From contig VSOZ01000021.1 of NCBI GenBank assembly GCA_009775095.1, positions 1-64,000 on the forward strand: 64,000 nt of DNA, given 5' to 3'. Position numbers and translations under genes: made by a program. The stretch comes from Muribaculum sp. Its GTDB lineage: Bacteria; Bacteroidota; Bacteroidia; Bacteroidales; Muribaculaceae. Below, one piece after another: positions 9,311 to 17,698 of the stretch (within the stretch, counting starts at the first letter, position 1; every line of letters begins with the position of its first letter). The notes below the pieces were generated by a model. That model did no database searches and was not told the DNA's origin. It saw only the letters and a program-made list of their open reading frames with translations.

Positions 9311-9333
9311 CTTCTTGACATTTATTACCTTTG
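9302..9333 (+). promoter_or_regulatory. Bacteroidetes-type promoter for beta-barrel gene
   Basis: TTTG at 9302-9305 (inside the end of mutL) and TACCTTTG at 9326-9333, separated by 20 bases, match the Bacteroidetes -33/-7 promoter well. It lies 22 bases before the ATG at 9355. Confidence 0.65.
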
Positions 9334-9354
9334 TAGGAAAATAATATAAAAACA

Positions 9355-9981
9355 ATGAGAAAGTACATCCTCAGCCTCGCTGTTGTGGCAGCCATTATAA
9401 CTACGGTAGGCGCGTCGGCGCAGTTTCGTTACGGACCCATGTTGGGTATGGACATCACTACTATGAAGTTTAACCAGAAGCTGTTTACGGTTGACAGCAG
9501 TGTCGGTTTTTCAGCCGGCCTTGCTACCGAACTTATGTTTCCGGGGATTGGATTTGGTGTTGATGCGGGCATATTTTACCAGCAGCGTGGAGCCACTTTA
9601 CATCTCGGCGAACGTGAAGTGTGGGCCTCGCAGGGCTACGGTAAGGAACGTTGTTATCTGCACTATATCGAAGTGCCTGTGAATTTGCGATTTAAGTGGA
9701 CACGCATGAACGGCCTTGAGGATTATGTGGCTCCGTTTGTATTTGGCGGACCTACATTCTCGATACTTGCGGCTCGCAGCGACATAAAGGCTTTGAAATA
9801 CCCCTTTGGTGATGTCGGATTGACGGCCGGTTTCGGCGTGGAGATCTGTCGCGACTGGCAGGTGTCGGGTAGCTATACTTGGGGCCTTATGACGGCGGCA
9901 AGCACAAGACTGCTTGATGATTTCGACGCTAAAAACCGCACATGGAACGTGCGCGTTGTTTATTTCTTTAAATCCCGATAA
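9355..9981 (+). CDS. Outer membrane beta-barrel protein (PorT-like)
   Basis: A 208-residue exported protein. A signal peptide at about residues 1-22 ends GASAQ. The rest alternates polar and hydrophobic residues in about eight amphipathic strands and ends with an aromatic-rich strand (WNVRVVYFFKSR), as expected for a small outer-membrane beta-barrel of the porin-family / OMP_b-brl_2 group common in Bacteroidetes. No substrate can be assigned. Its 3' end overlaps the convergent HsdR-N gene by 22 bases. Confidence 0.8.
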   Translation: MRKYILSLAVVAAIITTVGASAQFRYGPMLGMDITTMKFNQKLFTVDSSVGFSAGLATELMFPGIGFGVDAGIFYQQRGATLHLGEREVWASQGYGKERCYLHYIEVPVNLRFKWTRMNGLEDYVAPFVFGGPTFSILAARSDIKALKYPFGDVGLTAGFGVEICRDWQVSGSYTWGLMTAASTRLLDDFDAKNRTWNVRVVYFFKSR

Positions 9982-10412
9982 TAGGGTATATCCTTAAGAA
10001 AACGGTATGAGTGATTGCTGTAATCTATTTCGCAGCAATAGTGTGTCATGCCGTTTGACACGATCAGATAGGGCGCGTTGAGCACCATACTGTAGCGTAC
10101 TATCTGATCAAATGTCTTTTGACTTAAAGGCACCGTCGGTGCTTTATATTCCATAATGGCTACAGCCTCGCCCGCCGCGTTGAACAGTACGCTGTCGCAT
10201 CGGCGTTGAGTTCCGTTAAGCGTCAGTCCCACTTCATTGCTCATAAGTGACGGCGGAAAGCCTCGATCGTTTATCAGAAATTCGATGAAATGCTGTCGTA
10301 CCCATTCTTCAGGAGTAAGAGCGACATATTTGTTGCGCAGACGGTCAAATATCTTGATTCCGGATGCTCCGCGTTGCAGAGCCACTTCATAGTGGGGCAG
10401 GTTTAATTGCAT
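9960..10412 (-). CDS. Lone HsdR N-terminal nuclease-fold protein
   Basis: A 150-residue protein corresponding to the N-terminal PD-(D/E)xK domain of type I restriction enzyme HsdR subunits, without the helicase part. A conserved start (LTPEEWVRQHFIEFL) precedes the acidic strand RRCDSVLF and the IMEYKAP motif, which gives the D...ExK signature. I chose ATG 10412 because the upstream 22 codons of the open frame look non-coding. Stand-alone proteins of this type are widespread in Bacteroidetes, usually next to holA as here (divergent), which suggests a housekeeping role in DNA metabolism rather than restriction. No modification or specificity gene is nearby. Confidence 0.8.
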   Translation of the reverse strand: MQLNLPHYEVALQRGASGIKIFDRLRNKYVALTPEEWVRQHFIEFLINDRGFPPSLMSNEVGLTLNGTQRRCDSVLFNAAGEAVAIMEYKAPTVPLSQKTFDQIVRYSMVLNAPYLIVSNGMTHYCCEIDYSNHSYRFLKDIPYYRDLKK

Positions 10413-10417
10413 GTATC

Positions 10418-10425
10418 TATATTTG
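10418..10425 (+). promoter_or_regulatory. Putative -7 element for holA
   Basis: TATATTTG matches TAnnTTTG and lies 58 bases before the holA ATG, in the divergent gap with the HsdR-N gene. Confidence 0.45.
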
Positions 10426-10483
10426 CGTTGCGTTGAAAATTTCCGTAAATTTACGAAAAATATCTCGATAACGTTCATGCGCT

Positions 10484-11521
10484 ATGGCACAATCGGCAAC
10501 GACTTCCGACTTTGATTCAATCGTATTGCAAATCAATTCACGCAATACCGCTCCGGTCTATCTTCTGCACGGAGAGGAAGGATATTATATAGATGAGTTG
10601 CTGAAGCGTTTTGAAGCCATGGTGCCGGAGGCTGACCGGGACTTCAATCTGTATACGTTCTATGCGCCCGAAACGACTCCGGATACGATTATGGATGCCT
10701 GCCGCCGATATCCGATGATGTCGGACCGTCAGGTCGTTCTCGTAAAAGAGGCGCAGGCTGTGCCGGCGGCGCAGCTTAACCGGCTGCATCTGTATGTATC
10801 GTCAAGCACTGCCTCGACCGTGCTTGTGATAGCTTGCCGCGGTGAGAAATGCAAAGCCAAAGACCTGCTTAAACAGATTGCTGCAAATAAAGGTGTTGTT
10901 TTTGACTCCGTCCCGCTAAAAGAATCGGCTGTAGCTCCGACTATAAGCAAGTATATAAAATCCAAGGGGCTTAATATTGAGCAGAAAGGGCTTGCCATGC
11001 TTCGCGACTATGTCGGTACCGATCTGTCAAGGATTTATAATGAGGTCGACAAACTTGCGGTGGCGCTTTCATCCGGAGCGACCATAACTCCTGAGGTAAT
11101 AGAAAAGCATATCGGAGTAAGCAAGGACTATAATAATTTTGAATTGGTCAATGCTTTGGCGACGAAGGATGCCAAACGTGCGTTTACGATTATCAACCAT
11201 TTCCGGCGCGATCCTAAAAAGAATCCGGTAATGGTAACCATACCTACAATATGGAATTATTTCTCGAATCTGCTGGTAATGTTGTATAGTCCTGACAAAA
11301 GCGATGCCGGATTATGTGCCGCCATAGGGCGCAAGGGCGCTTGGTTGCCGTCAGATTATAAAGAGGGATTGCGTAACTACAATGCATGGAAACTTATTGA
11401 AATCATCCATGCTATAAGAGAAGCCGATTGCCGCAGCAAGGGAGTAAAATCGCGCATGGATCCATATGACATACTGCACGATCTTATCTTCCGTATATTG
11501 ACCGCTCAGGGACGTCTGTAA
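10484..11521 (+). CDS. holA: DNA polymerase III, delta subunit
   Basis: A 345-residue clamp-loader delta subunit, the wrench that opens the beta sliding clamp. Recognisable features are the N-terminal VYLLHGEEGYYIDELLKRF segment, the FYAPETTPDTIMDACRRYPM region with the clamp-binding element, and the C-terminal collar domain (SKDYNNFELVNALATKDAKRA...). Length is normal (about 340). Like other delta subunits it lacks a working Walker A motif. It stands alone, between the divergent nuclease-fold gene and the convergent beta-barrel gene. Confidence 0.95.
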   Translation: MAQSATTSDFDSIVLQINSRNTAPVYLLHGEEGYYIDELLKRFEAMVPEADRDFNLYTFYAPETTPDTIMDACRRYPMMSDRQVVLVKEAQAVPAAQLNRLHLYVSSSTASTVLVIACRGEKCKAKDLLKQIAANKGVVFDSVPLKESAVAPTISKYIKSKGLNIEQKGLAMLRDYVGTDLSRIYNEVDKLAVALSSGATITPEVIEKHIGVSKDYNNFELVNALATKDAKRAFTIINHFRRDPKKNPVMVTIPTIWNYFSNLLVMLYSPDKSDAGLCAAIGRKGAWLPSDYKEGLRNYNAWKLIEIIHAIREADCRSKGVKSRMDPYDILHDLIFRILTAQGRL

Positions 11522-11537
11522 ATGTAAAGCGTCCTCT

Positions 11538-12221
11538 TTATTTTATGCGGTAGGAGTATCCGAGAGTGACCATTATGGACATTCCGCGTGAAGCGGAGAA
11601 TGTGTCGCGGCGATCGTCGGGAAATATATTTCCGATACCGAAATAATAGCGCGCTTCAAGATTGATGATATGACGGCGTTTAAGCGCAAGCTCTATGCCG
11701 GCGCCACCCGATATACCGTAGTCAAACTTATTGGTCGGCTCCATTGTCAGTTGTTCCGTCATACGGTTGTCCGGGAAATCAGGCAAAGCACCTATATTGT
11801 TTACATCGAAGTTGGCCGAATAGCTCGTACCTACTAAAAAGCCCACTTCCGGACCGAGGTTGATAAACCCTTTTACTTTTTTTCCGCCGAAAAATATTGT
11901 AGTCAGAAGCGGTACCTGTATGTAATTGAGCTTACGTTCAAAAGAGTAGGGGGCCTCTTCAAAATCCTCTTTCCATCCGCGTTGTTCGAAGTTTACTTCC
12001 GCTATAAGTCCAAATATCTTTTCTTCCCAATACTTGAATGTAATACCGGCCGTTTCGCCCATGACAAACGACTGCTTCACACTTGGCGTGAACGACATTT
12101 GCGATAATGTTATACCGGCTTTTCCGCCAATCGATATCTTGGATGTGTAGTGGGCTTGGGCCGCGCATGTCACAATTCCAAGCAGAAGAAAAACTATGGT
12201 TGCGGTAATGGTTCGTTTCAT
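11538..12221 (-). CDS. Outer membrane beta-barrel protein (PorT-like)
   Basis: A 227-residue exported protein with a signal peptide (about residues 1-23) and amphipathic beta strands throughout, ending in an aromatic strand (SIMVTLGYSYRIK). It belongs to the porin-family / outer-membrane beta-barrel group that includes PorT-like proteins. Its start overlaps the stop of the upstream LysM protein gene by four bases, so the two are co-translated and possibly act together at the outer membrane or peptidoglycan. The function is not known. Confidence 0.8.
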   Translation of the reverse strand: MKRTITATIVFLLLGIVTCAAQAHYTSKISIGGKAGITLSQMSFTPSVKQSFVMGETAGITFKYWEEKIFGLIAEVNFEQRGWKEDFEEAPYSFERKLNYIQVPLLTTIFFGGKKVKGFINLGPEVGFLVGTSYSANFDVNNIGALPDFPDNRMTEQLTMEPTNKFDYGISGGAGIELALKRRHIINLEARYYFGIGNIFPDDRRDTFSASRGMSIMVTLGYSYRIK

Positions 12222-14065
12222 TGTATAGCCTGTTTTTCTGTTATACCTGACGGGCGGTAATTTATGAAGTAGAGAGCATCATTCACCTTGCCGGCTACAT
12301 TTTCCGGACCGATGAAGTGGAAGCCGCTCTGAATGCCGTCATAGAAGTAGTTGGGCTCACCTACATTCTCATAATTTCTGTTGATGGCTTTTATAAGATA
12401 GAAGCCGGTGTCGAAGCCGAGCATGCCCTGTACGGGTACAGCCGACATAAGCGGTGTACCGTAACGGCTCACATATTGTTCAGTGAACTGTTTGCTACGG
12501 TAGCTGTCGTTGTCATTGAAGAAGCGGGAATACACTGTTGCGTTCATCAGATGAAGATTGTCGAGCGCGTCGCCTCGGAATGTTATCCATTCCGGATAAC
12601 CGAACATCCTTACAAGACTGTAATCGTCCAGAGCCTCGCGGTAGTTCTTCAATGCGCTTATGATATGGCTGAACTCCGATGATGTAGCCGACTCGGGTAT
12701 GAATACGTAGGACGACGAGGTGTTGAGTTTCTCAAGATCGGAGGCCTTAAGATAGCTGTTGTAGCTTATGTCAACATATTTTTGTCTCTCTTCGTCGAGT
12801 CGCTTGCGCAACATTTGGCAGAATTCCGCTTTGTCGGTCTTTCCTCCAAGCGCTGACAGAAATACCGGTGTATAGTCACCTTTGCGGTTCATGAATTCGT
12901 TGATAGCCTGTTCGTACATTGACGAGTGGGGTATATTGGCTTGCAGTATATTGGGGTTTGTAAGATATTGGGTGCCTTTGACCGCAAATATATTAAGCAC
13001 TTTTGCATCGTGCCGTGTGGCATACTCTGCAATTAGATTCAGCTGTTCGTCATTGTCAGGAGTTATTATTATATCGGCTTGCGTCATCTCGGGGCGTGCG
13101 AGTATGGCTTTGACGCTGTCGGTATTGTTGGCCGAATCGTAGGCCCGTATTATAATGTGGCGCTTGCTGTCGCGAAGACTGTCAGCGGCTACGAGCAAGC
13201 CTTTGTAAAATTCGGTATAAAGCTGGGCCTGCTTGTCGGGTGAGCTCTGGTCGAGCATGAACGGTAGAATTACAACCACTTCCGTAGCTTCGTTTTCCGT
13301 TACTGTATCGGTAGAGTCCGCAACTGCCGGATTAAGCAATGACAGTAATGAGTCGTCACTGTCGGCACCGGGGGTGTCTTCTACTTCCGTAGCCGGTTCT
13401 GCTTCCTGAGCGTCGGTGTTATTCTCCACTTCGTCAGGCTCATCGGCCTGTTCCGGTTCATATTCCGTAGCTTCGTCATCAGGTACGTCTGTTTTGATTT
13501 CAGACTCCGGAGTGTCGTCAGCCATGTCGTCAGAGTTGTCCGATGACGAAGGTATATGCAGAATTGTGCCGCGTTTAAGACCTGTTTTGATCTGCGGATT
13601 GGCCTCTATAAGCTCGCTTTGGGTTATGCCGTAATGTTTGCTTATTCCGTATACGGTCTCTCCTTTTTCTACGAGATGCACTTTGTCGTTTTTCCTGCTT
13701 CTTACAGGATTGTCGGCATTATCGGCATCCTCATGTTGGCTTACCGGGCTTGTGTTTGAAACCGTATCACCGAGATGGGGCATTTCATCCACGGGAAAAT
13801 ATAATGTCATGCCTGCGCGCAGACCGTCGGCAACCGAAGGATTGTATTTTATTATATCGGCTTTGGTTATCCCAAGCTCTTTTGTTATGCCATATATGGT
13901 CTCTTTCGACTTGACTTCACGGTAAAAGTATTCTTTACCGTTTACGGTCTTGGTGGGCAGATCAGCTCCCGAAAGATTGAGACTTCCTGAAAATGAGGCT
14001 GAAATCACAACTAAAGCTGCGACGGAGCGGTATAAAAACCGGAGTGACTGATGTCTTAATTCCAT
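12218..14065 (-). CDS. LysM protein fused to a periplasmic-binding-protein fold
   Basis: A 615-residue exported protein. After an N-terminal signal segment come two LysM domains (about residues 41-93 and 127-175; YGITKELGITKADIIKYNP and YGISKHYGITQSELIEANP) that bind peptidoglycan. A strongly acidic low-complexity linker (about 180-245) follows. The rest (about 255-610) has the layout of a type 1 periplasmic binding protein: VVILPFML at its start, IIITPDND and a DTGFYLIKAI segment near the end. That domain is usually found in ABC-transporter receptors or in lipoproteins such as LpoA. No transporter genes are near. The combination suggests a peptidoglycan-bound sensor or a cofactor for wall synthesis; this is inference. 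Confidence 0.85.
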   Translation of the reverse strand: MELRHQSLRFLYRSVAALVVISASFSGSLNLSGADLPTKTVNGKEYFYREVKSKETIYGITKELGITKADIIKYNPSVADGLRAGMTLYFPVDEMPHLGDTVSNTSPVSQHEDADNADNPVRSRKNDKVHLVEKGETVYGISKHYGITQSELIEANPQIKTGLKRGTILHIPSSSDNSDDMADDTPESEIKTDVPDDEATEYEPEQADEPDEVENNTDAQEAEPATEVEDTPGADSDDSLLSLLNPAVADSTDTVTENEATEVVVILPFMLDQSSPDKQAQLYTEFYKGLLVAADSLRDSKRHIIIRAYDSANNTDSVKAILARPEMTQADIIITPDNDEQLNLIAEYATRHDAKVLNIFAVKGTQYLTNPNILQANIPHSSMYEQAINEFMNRKGDYTPVFLSALGGKTDKAEFCQMLRKRLDEERQKYVDISYNSYLKASDLEKLNTSSSYVFIPESATSSEFSHIISALKNYREALDDYSLVRMFGYPEWITFRGDALDNLHLMNATVYSRFFNDNDSYRSKQFTEQYVSRYGTPLMSAVPVQGMLGFDTGFYLIKAINRNYENVGEPNYFYDGIQSGFHFIGPENVAGKVNDALYFINYRPSGITEKQAIQ

Positions 14066-14090
14066 ATCTGTCTATTACGGATTAACGCTA

Positions 14091-14098
14091 CAAATTTA
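14091..14098 (-). promoter_or_regulatory. Putative -7 element for the LysM / beta-barrel operon
   Basis: Minus-strand TAAATTTG, 25 bases before the ATG at 14065. Confidence 0.45.
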
Positions 14099-14172
14099 CA
14101 TAGAATTTGCCGATTTACATCTACTTGTATAAAAAAATGTGTATACTCCGGGTGGCGGTTTATCATAAAATA

Positions 14173-14212
14173 AAAATAAAGGACACCACCGTGTGGCGAT
14201 GTCCTTTATTTT
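14173..14212 (-). terminator. Terminator of the OmpA-family gene
   Basis: A 13-base perfect inverted repeat, AAAATAAAGGACA at 14173-14185 and TGTCCTTTATTTT at 14200-14212, with an inner CCAC/GTGG stem. It lies 15 bases after the stop at 14227 in the minus direction and is followed by a T-rich run. Confidence 0.8.
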
Positions 14213-14226
14213 AATATGTGTCTATA

Positions 14227-14925
14227 TTAGTTCAAAGTACCGTTTTCAGCCTCCTTTACCATCTGAGGACTGGCTGTAATGTATATTTCAACACGGCGGT
14301 TTTGGGCACGGCCGGCGGCTGTCTCATTGGATGCTACATAGTCAGCCATGGGTATGCCTTTGGCGGTCAGTCGAGTCGGGCTTACTCCTGAATTTACAAG
14401 ATAGGTAAGCACTGCCGATGCTCGTTCGTTGGACAATTTCTCGTTTACGGCATATGAACCGGTGTTATCCGTGAAGCCGAGAATCTGGACATCGGTCAAC
14501 GGATTTTGTTTCAGCGATACTGCAAACTGGCTCAAGTCCTGACGGGCCTGTGTGTTGAGGGTATACTTGCCGGTCGGGAACAGGATACCGCCTTCAAATG
14601 TAACCTTTATAGCCTGAAGACCGTTTTGGTCGGTAGTCTGTTCGACGGTTGCGTCGGGCAACGATGCTTCAAGCTGTTGCTGCTGCTTATCCATCTTCTT
14701 ACCTATAAGCGCTCCCGCTCCGGCACCTACAGCGGCACCGATGGCGCTTCCTATGCCTGCGCCCTTGCCGCCTCCGATCAACGCACCTAAACCGGCGCCT
14801 ACGGCAGCACCTCCGCCACCTCCGATCAAAGCGCCTTTACCGGTATTTGTCATCGAATTACATCCCGATGAAAGGAGCATGCATGCCGACAATAGGGCTG
14901 CTCCAGTGATTTTTAGAAGTCTCAT
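14227..14925 (-). CDS. OmpA-family lipoprotein with glycine zipper
   Basis: A 232-residue lipoprotein. The signal peptide ends in a lipobox (SSGC, Cys at about residue 22). Next comes a glycine-zipper region (about residues 33-75, repeated GAGLGALIGG / GAAVGAGAG) that probably inserts in or lies on the membrane. An OmpA C-terminal peptidoglycan-binding domain (about 105-225) follows with LGFTDNTGS and NERASAVLTYLVNSGV motifs and the final NRRVEIYI strand. It anchors the outer membrane to peptidoglycan. Single-gene unit with its own terminator. Confidence 0.92.
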   Translation of the reverse strand: MRLLKITGAALLSACMLLSSGCNSMTNTGKGALIGGGGGAAVGAGLGALIGGGKGAGIGSAIGAAVGAGAGALIGKKMDKQQQQLEASLPDATVEQTTDQNGLQAIKVTFEGGILFPTGKYTLNTQARQDLSQFAVSLKQNPLTDVQILGFTDNTGSYAVNEKLSNERASAVLTYLVNSGVSPTRLTAKGIPMADYVASNETAAGRAQNRRVEIYITASPQMVKEAENGTLN

Positions 14926-14963
14926 AATTACGTGTTAAAATTAAGTTAATATATCCGCAATTG

Positions 14964-14971
14964 CAAAGATA
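14964..14971 (-). promoter_or_regulatory. Putative -7 element for the OmpA-family gene
   Basis: Minus-strand TATCTTTG matches TAnnTTTG, 38 bases before the ATG at 14925. Confidence 0.45.
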
Positions 14972-15065
14972 ACAATATTATCAATACATGCGATATTATT
15001 TTCTCCTTTACTTTTAAATACAAGATAAATCGGTTAATTGTTTTCGTCTTGTGGGGATTTTTAGC

Positions 15066-15073
15066 TAAGTTTG
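15066..15073 (+). promoter_or_regulatory. Putative -7 element for the EamA transporter
   Basis: TAAGTTTG matches TAnnTTTG, 24 bases before the ATG at 15098. The -33 position has only TCTTG. Confidence 0.45.
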
Positions 15074-15097
15074 CATATTATTTGAAATGCATGGGAA

Positions 15098-16024
15098 ATG
15101 AGTTATTTGTCACATATAGGGCGTAGCCGAATGTTTTGGTTTCATCTGGGCGCAATCCTGACGATTGTGGCGTGGGGTATATCGTTTGTGTCTACAAAGG
15201 TATTGCTCGACAACGGATTGCAACCAACCGAAGTGTATATATACCGTACGCTGCTTGCCTATATACTTGTACTTGCGGTTTGTCATAAACGCATACTGTC
15301 CAATTCTATGCGTGACGAGCTCTTGTTTGTCGCCTGCGGTTTATGTGCCGGTTCGCTTTATTTCATTGCTGAGAATACCGCTCTTGAGTATACGCTTGTA
15401 TCCAATGTATCGCTGATTGTCACTCTTGCTCCGCTCATCACAACACTATTGGTGGGTGCGGTTTATAAAAGTGAGAAACCGACCAAAGGTATATTGATCG
15501 GTTCGTTTGTAGCATTGACCGGAGTCGGTTTTGTCATATTCAACAGTAGTTTTGTGCTTGATGTCAAGCCTCTCGGTGACTTGTTGTCGCTTGCGGCTGC
15601 GGTGTCATGGGCCGTATATTCGCTTGTGCTGCGAAAGCTTAATGCGTTTTATACAGTGATGTTTATTTCGCGTAAAACTTTTTTTTACGGCATGCTTACG
15701 GCGCTGCCATTTCTGTGGTTTCAACCCGAACAGACATCTTTTGCCGTATTGATGAAGCCTGAGGTATGGCCTAACTTCCTGTTTCTCGGAGTATTCTGCT
15801 CGATGCTCGCATTTATCATATGGGCGTGGGCCAACAAGGGACTTGGAGCCGTTAAAGCAAACAACTATCTGTATTTTCAACCGATCGTGACTCTTGTCGC
15901 GTCCGCTCTGTTTTTGGGCGAGAAAGTCTCTATAATCGGCTATACGGGTTGTGCGCTCATTTTGATGGGGGTATGGCTAAGCGATCGTTTCGGTCCACAA
16001 AAAGCGCGACCCCGCCACAAATAA
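15098..16024 (+). CDS. DMT-superfamily transporter (EamA)
   Basis: A 308-residue inner-membrane protein with about ten membrane helices in two EamA repeats (roughly residues 12-145 and 158-298). Typical segments are AWGISFVSTKVLLDNGLQP at the start of repeat one and LGDLLSLAAAVSWAVYSLVLRK at the start of repeat two. The family exports metabolites, amino acids or drugs; the substrate cannot be read from sequence. It is not part of an operon and is convergent with the thiamine cluster, ending three bases before its last gene. Confidence 0.88.
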   Translation: MSYLSHIGRSRMFWFHLGAILTIVAWGISFVSTKVLLDNGLQPTEVYIYRTLLAYILVLAVCHKRILSNSMRDELLFVACGLCAGSLYFIAENTALEYTLVSNVSLIVTLAPLITTLLVGAVYKSEKPTKGILIGSFVALTGVGFVIFNSSFVLDVKPLGDLLSLAAAVSWAVYSLVLRKLNAFYTVMFISRKTFFYGMLTALPFLWFQPEQTSFAVLMKPEVWPNFLFLGVFCSMLAFIIWAWANKGLGAVKANNYLYFQPIVTLVASALFLGEKVSIIGYTGCALILMGVWLSDRFGPQKARPRHK

Positions 16025-16026
16025 GA

Positions 16027-16575
16027 TTATGACTCTTCATCAAGAAATGCTATTTCTTCTATAAGGGCACGTGATATGGAACGCGTCAATTCCACGTCGC
16101 GATTAAGTTCTGCTATGGCATATGCTTTTATTTCGGCTTTGCCTTCTGGTAGCAGATTAAACATAAGCCTCAATGCCGTATAACGGTTCATGTCAGTGTC
16201 ACTGACTATAAGCTCGTCTGCCAAAATTCTTGCAAAGGGCAAGTGTTTTAGCAGTTTCATACAGAGTACGTCGGCCACTTCGGCGGTAGGTGTCGTAGTA
16301 GCCCACTCACGTGCTGTATTTATGTCCATCTCATCGCGGGGAAATATCATAGGAGCGAGCAGCATGCTTTCTCTTGTCGATGAATTGGCCCAGAGCTGTC
16401 TTGCCAGTTCCTGTGACGGTGCTGTTTCTGATGCTATTTCCGATAGATGGGGTAGGTTTACGCCGAAAATTATTCGGTATGGGGCTCCCATACGACGCAT
16501 GTAGTCGGCTACCGCTCCGTTGCGCATGGCGTACAAGCGGTGTTTTACTTCCTGCATTTTGTTGAATTGTGTCAT
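16027..16575 (-). CDS. DNA alkylation repair protein-like (AlkD family)
   Basis: A 182-residue helical protein resembling AlkD-type HEAT-repeat DNA glycosylases (GVNLPHLSEIA, ARQLWANSSTRESMLLAPMIF). That family removes alkylated purines from DNA. It is shorter than the usual 220-240 residues, lacking part of the C-terminal repeats, so catalytic activity is uncertain. The start overlaps the thiH stop by four bases (ATGA), placing it as the last gene of the thiamine operon. The link with thiamine synthesis is positional only. Confidence 0.75.
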   Translation of the reverse strand: MTQFNKMQEVKHRLYAMRNGAVADYMRRMGAPYRIIFGVNLPHLSEIASETAPSQELARQLWANSSTRESMLLAPMIFPRDEMDINTAREWATTTPTAEVADVLCMKLLKHLPFARILADELIVSDTDMNRYTALRLMFNLLPEGKAEIKAYAIAELNRDVELTRSISRALIEEIAFLDEES

Positions 16576-17687
16576 ACTATGTCAAATATTTTGTCCCAAT
16601 CTTTCCAAACCGCTTCGTAGCCAAGTCTGCGTATACTTTCTACTACTGCACGCGGGCTACGGCCGTCGCTTACTTCAAATTGTTCCAATGAGTCGGGTGA
16701 TACCGCATAGCCTCCCGGATCGGTTTTGCTTCCGGCGCTCATGGATGTGACTCCGAGTTGCATCATGTTTTCGCGGAATGCCGGATTCTCCCGTGTCGAA
16801 TAGCTGATATCCACGTCATGATCAAAAATTCGGAAGGCAAATGTCAGTTGCGCCAATTCCTTGTCACTCATGACCACGTTTGGCTGAAAACCGCCTTTGG
16901 ACGGACGCATACGCGGGAAGTTGACCGAGAACTTTGTTTTCCAGTAATCTTTGCGAAGATACCGCAGATGACGCGCCATCATGGTCACATCTGTACGCCA
17001 GTCTTCAAGACCTATAAGTACTCCCATGCCAATTTTGTGGACTCCGGCCTGCCCCATGCGGTCATAACCGTTCAGGCGCCAGTCGTATATTGACTTCATG
17101 CCTACGGGATGGTATTTTTTATAGTTGGCTTCATTGTATGTCTCCTGAAAGCATACTACTCCGTTCAGTCCCGATTGTGTCAGGCGGTAGTAGTCTTCCG
17201 ATTTTAGCGGCTGTACTTCTATGCTTAGATTGCTGAAGTACGGGCGACAGGTTCGGAGTGCCTCTTCGAGATAGTCTATGCCGGCTTTGGCCGGATTTTC
17301 TCCTGTTACGATGAGTAGGTTTTCAAAGGGCCCGAGCCGGCGTATTGCCTTGCACTCCTCCTCGATCTGCTCCATCGTCAGTATAGTACGTTTGAACGGG
17401 TTGTTATGGTTGAAGCCGCAGTACACACAGGCGTTGGCACATGAGTTGGTTATGTACATGGGTATATACATACTTATAGTTTTGCCGAAGCGTTCCTGAG
17501 TATACTGACGGCTCAGACGGGCCATCGGTTCGAGATAGGCCGCGCCGGCGGGAGAGATAAGTGCCATGAAGTCTTCGACGCTCGGTTGCCGCTTGTCAAG
17601 GGCGCTTTCGACGTCGCGTGCAGTCATTGACGCTATGCGGCGGCTTGTTTCGTCCCAGTTGTATTTTTTTATTTCGTCGTAAAACAT
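16572..17687 (-). CDS. thiH: 2-iminoacetate synthase ThiH
   Basis: A radical SAM enzyme of 371 residues that cleaves tyrosine to dehydroglycine (2-iminoacetate) and p-cresol, giving the glycine-like part of the thiazole ring. The Cx3Cx2C cluster motif is visible in NSCANACVYCGFNH. The C-terminal part contains the biotin/thiamine synthase-associated domain (GLEDWRTDVTMMARHLR, SMSAGSKTDPGGY). The start at 17687 is preferred over the in-frame ATG at 17711 because an AGGA lies seven bases upstream and because 17711 would overlap thiC. Eleven bases separate it from thiC. Using ThiH rather than ThiO fits an anaerobe. Confidence 0.95.
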   Translation of the reverse strand: MFYDEIKKYNWDETSRRIASMTARDVESALDKRQPSVEDFMALISPAGAAYLEPMARLSRQYTQERFGKTISMYIPMYITNSCANACVYCGFNHNNPFKRTILTMEQIEEECKAIRRLGPFENLLIVTGENPAKAGIDYLEEALRTCRPYFSNLSIEVQPLKSEDYYRLTQSGLNGVVCFQETYNEANYKKYHPVGMKSIYDWRLNGYDRMGQAGVHKIGMGVLIGLEDWRTDVTMMARHLRYLRKDYWKTKFSVNFPRMRPSKGGFQPNVVMSDKELAQLTFAFRIFDHDVDISYSTRENPAFRENMMQLGVTSMSAGSKTDPGGYAVSPDSLEQFEVSDGRSPRAVVESIRRLGYEAVWKDWDKIFDIV

Positions 17688-17698
17688 TTTAATCCTGA

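Noticed and set aside
9960..11521. HsdR-like protein as part of a restriction-modification system
   Set aside because: No hsdM, hsdS or methylase gene nearby and no helicase domain; it is the common stand-alone form.
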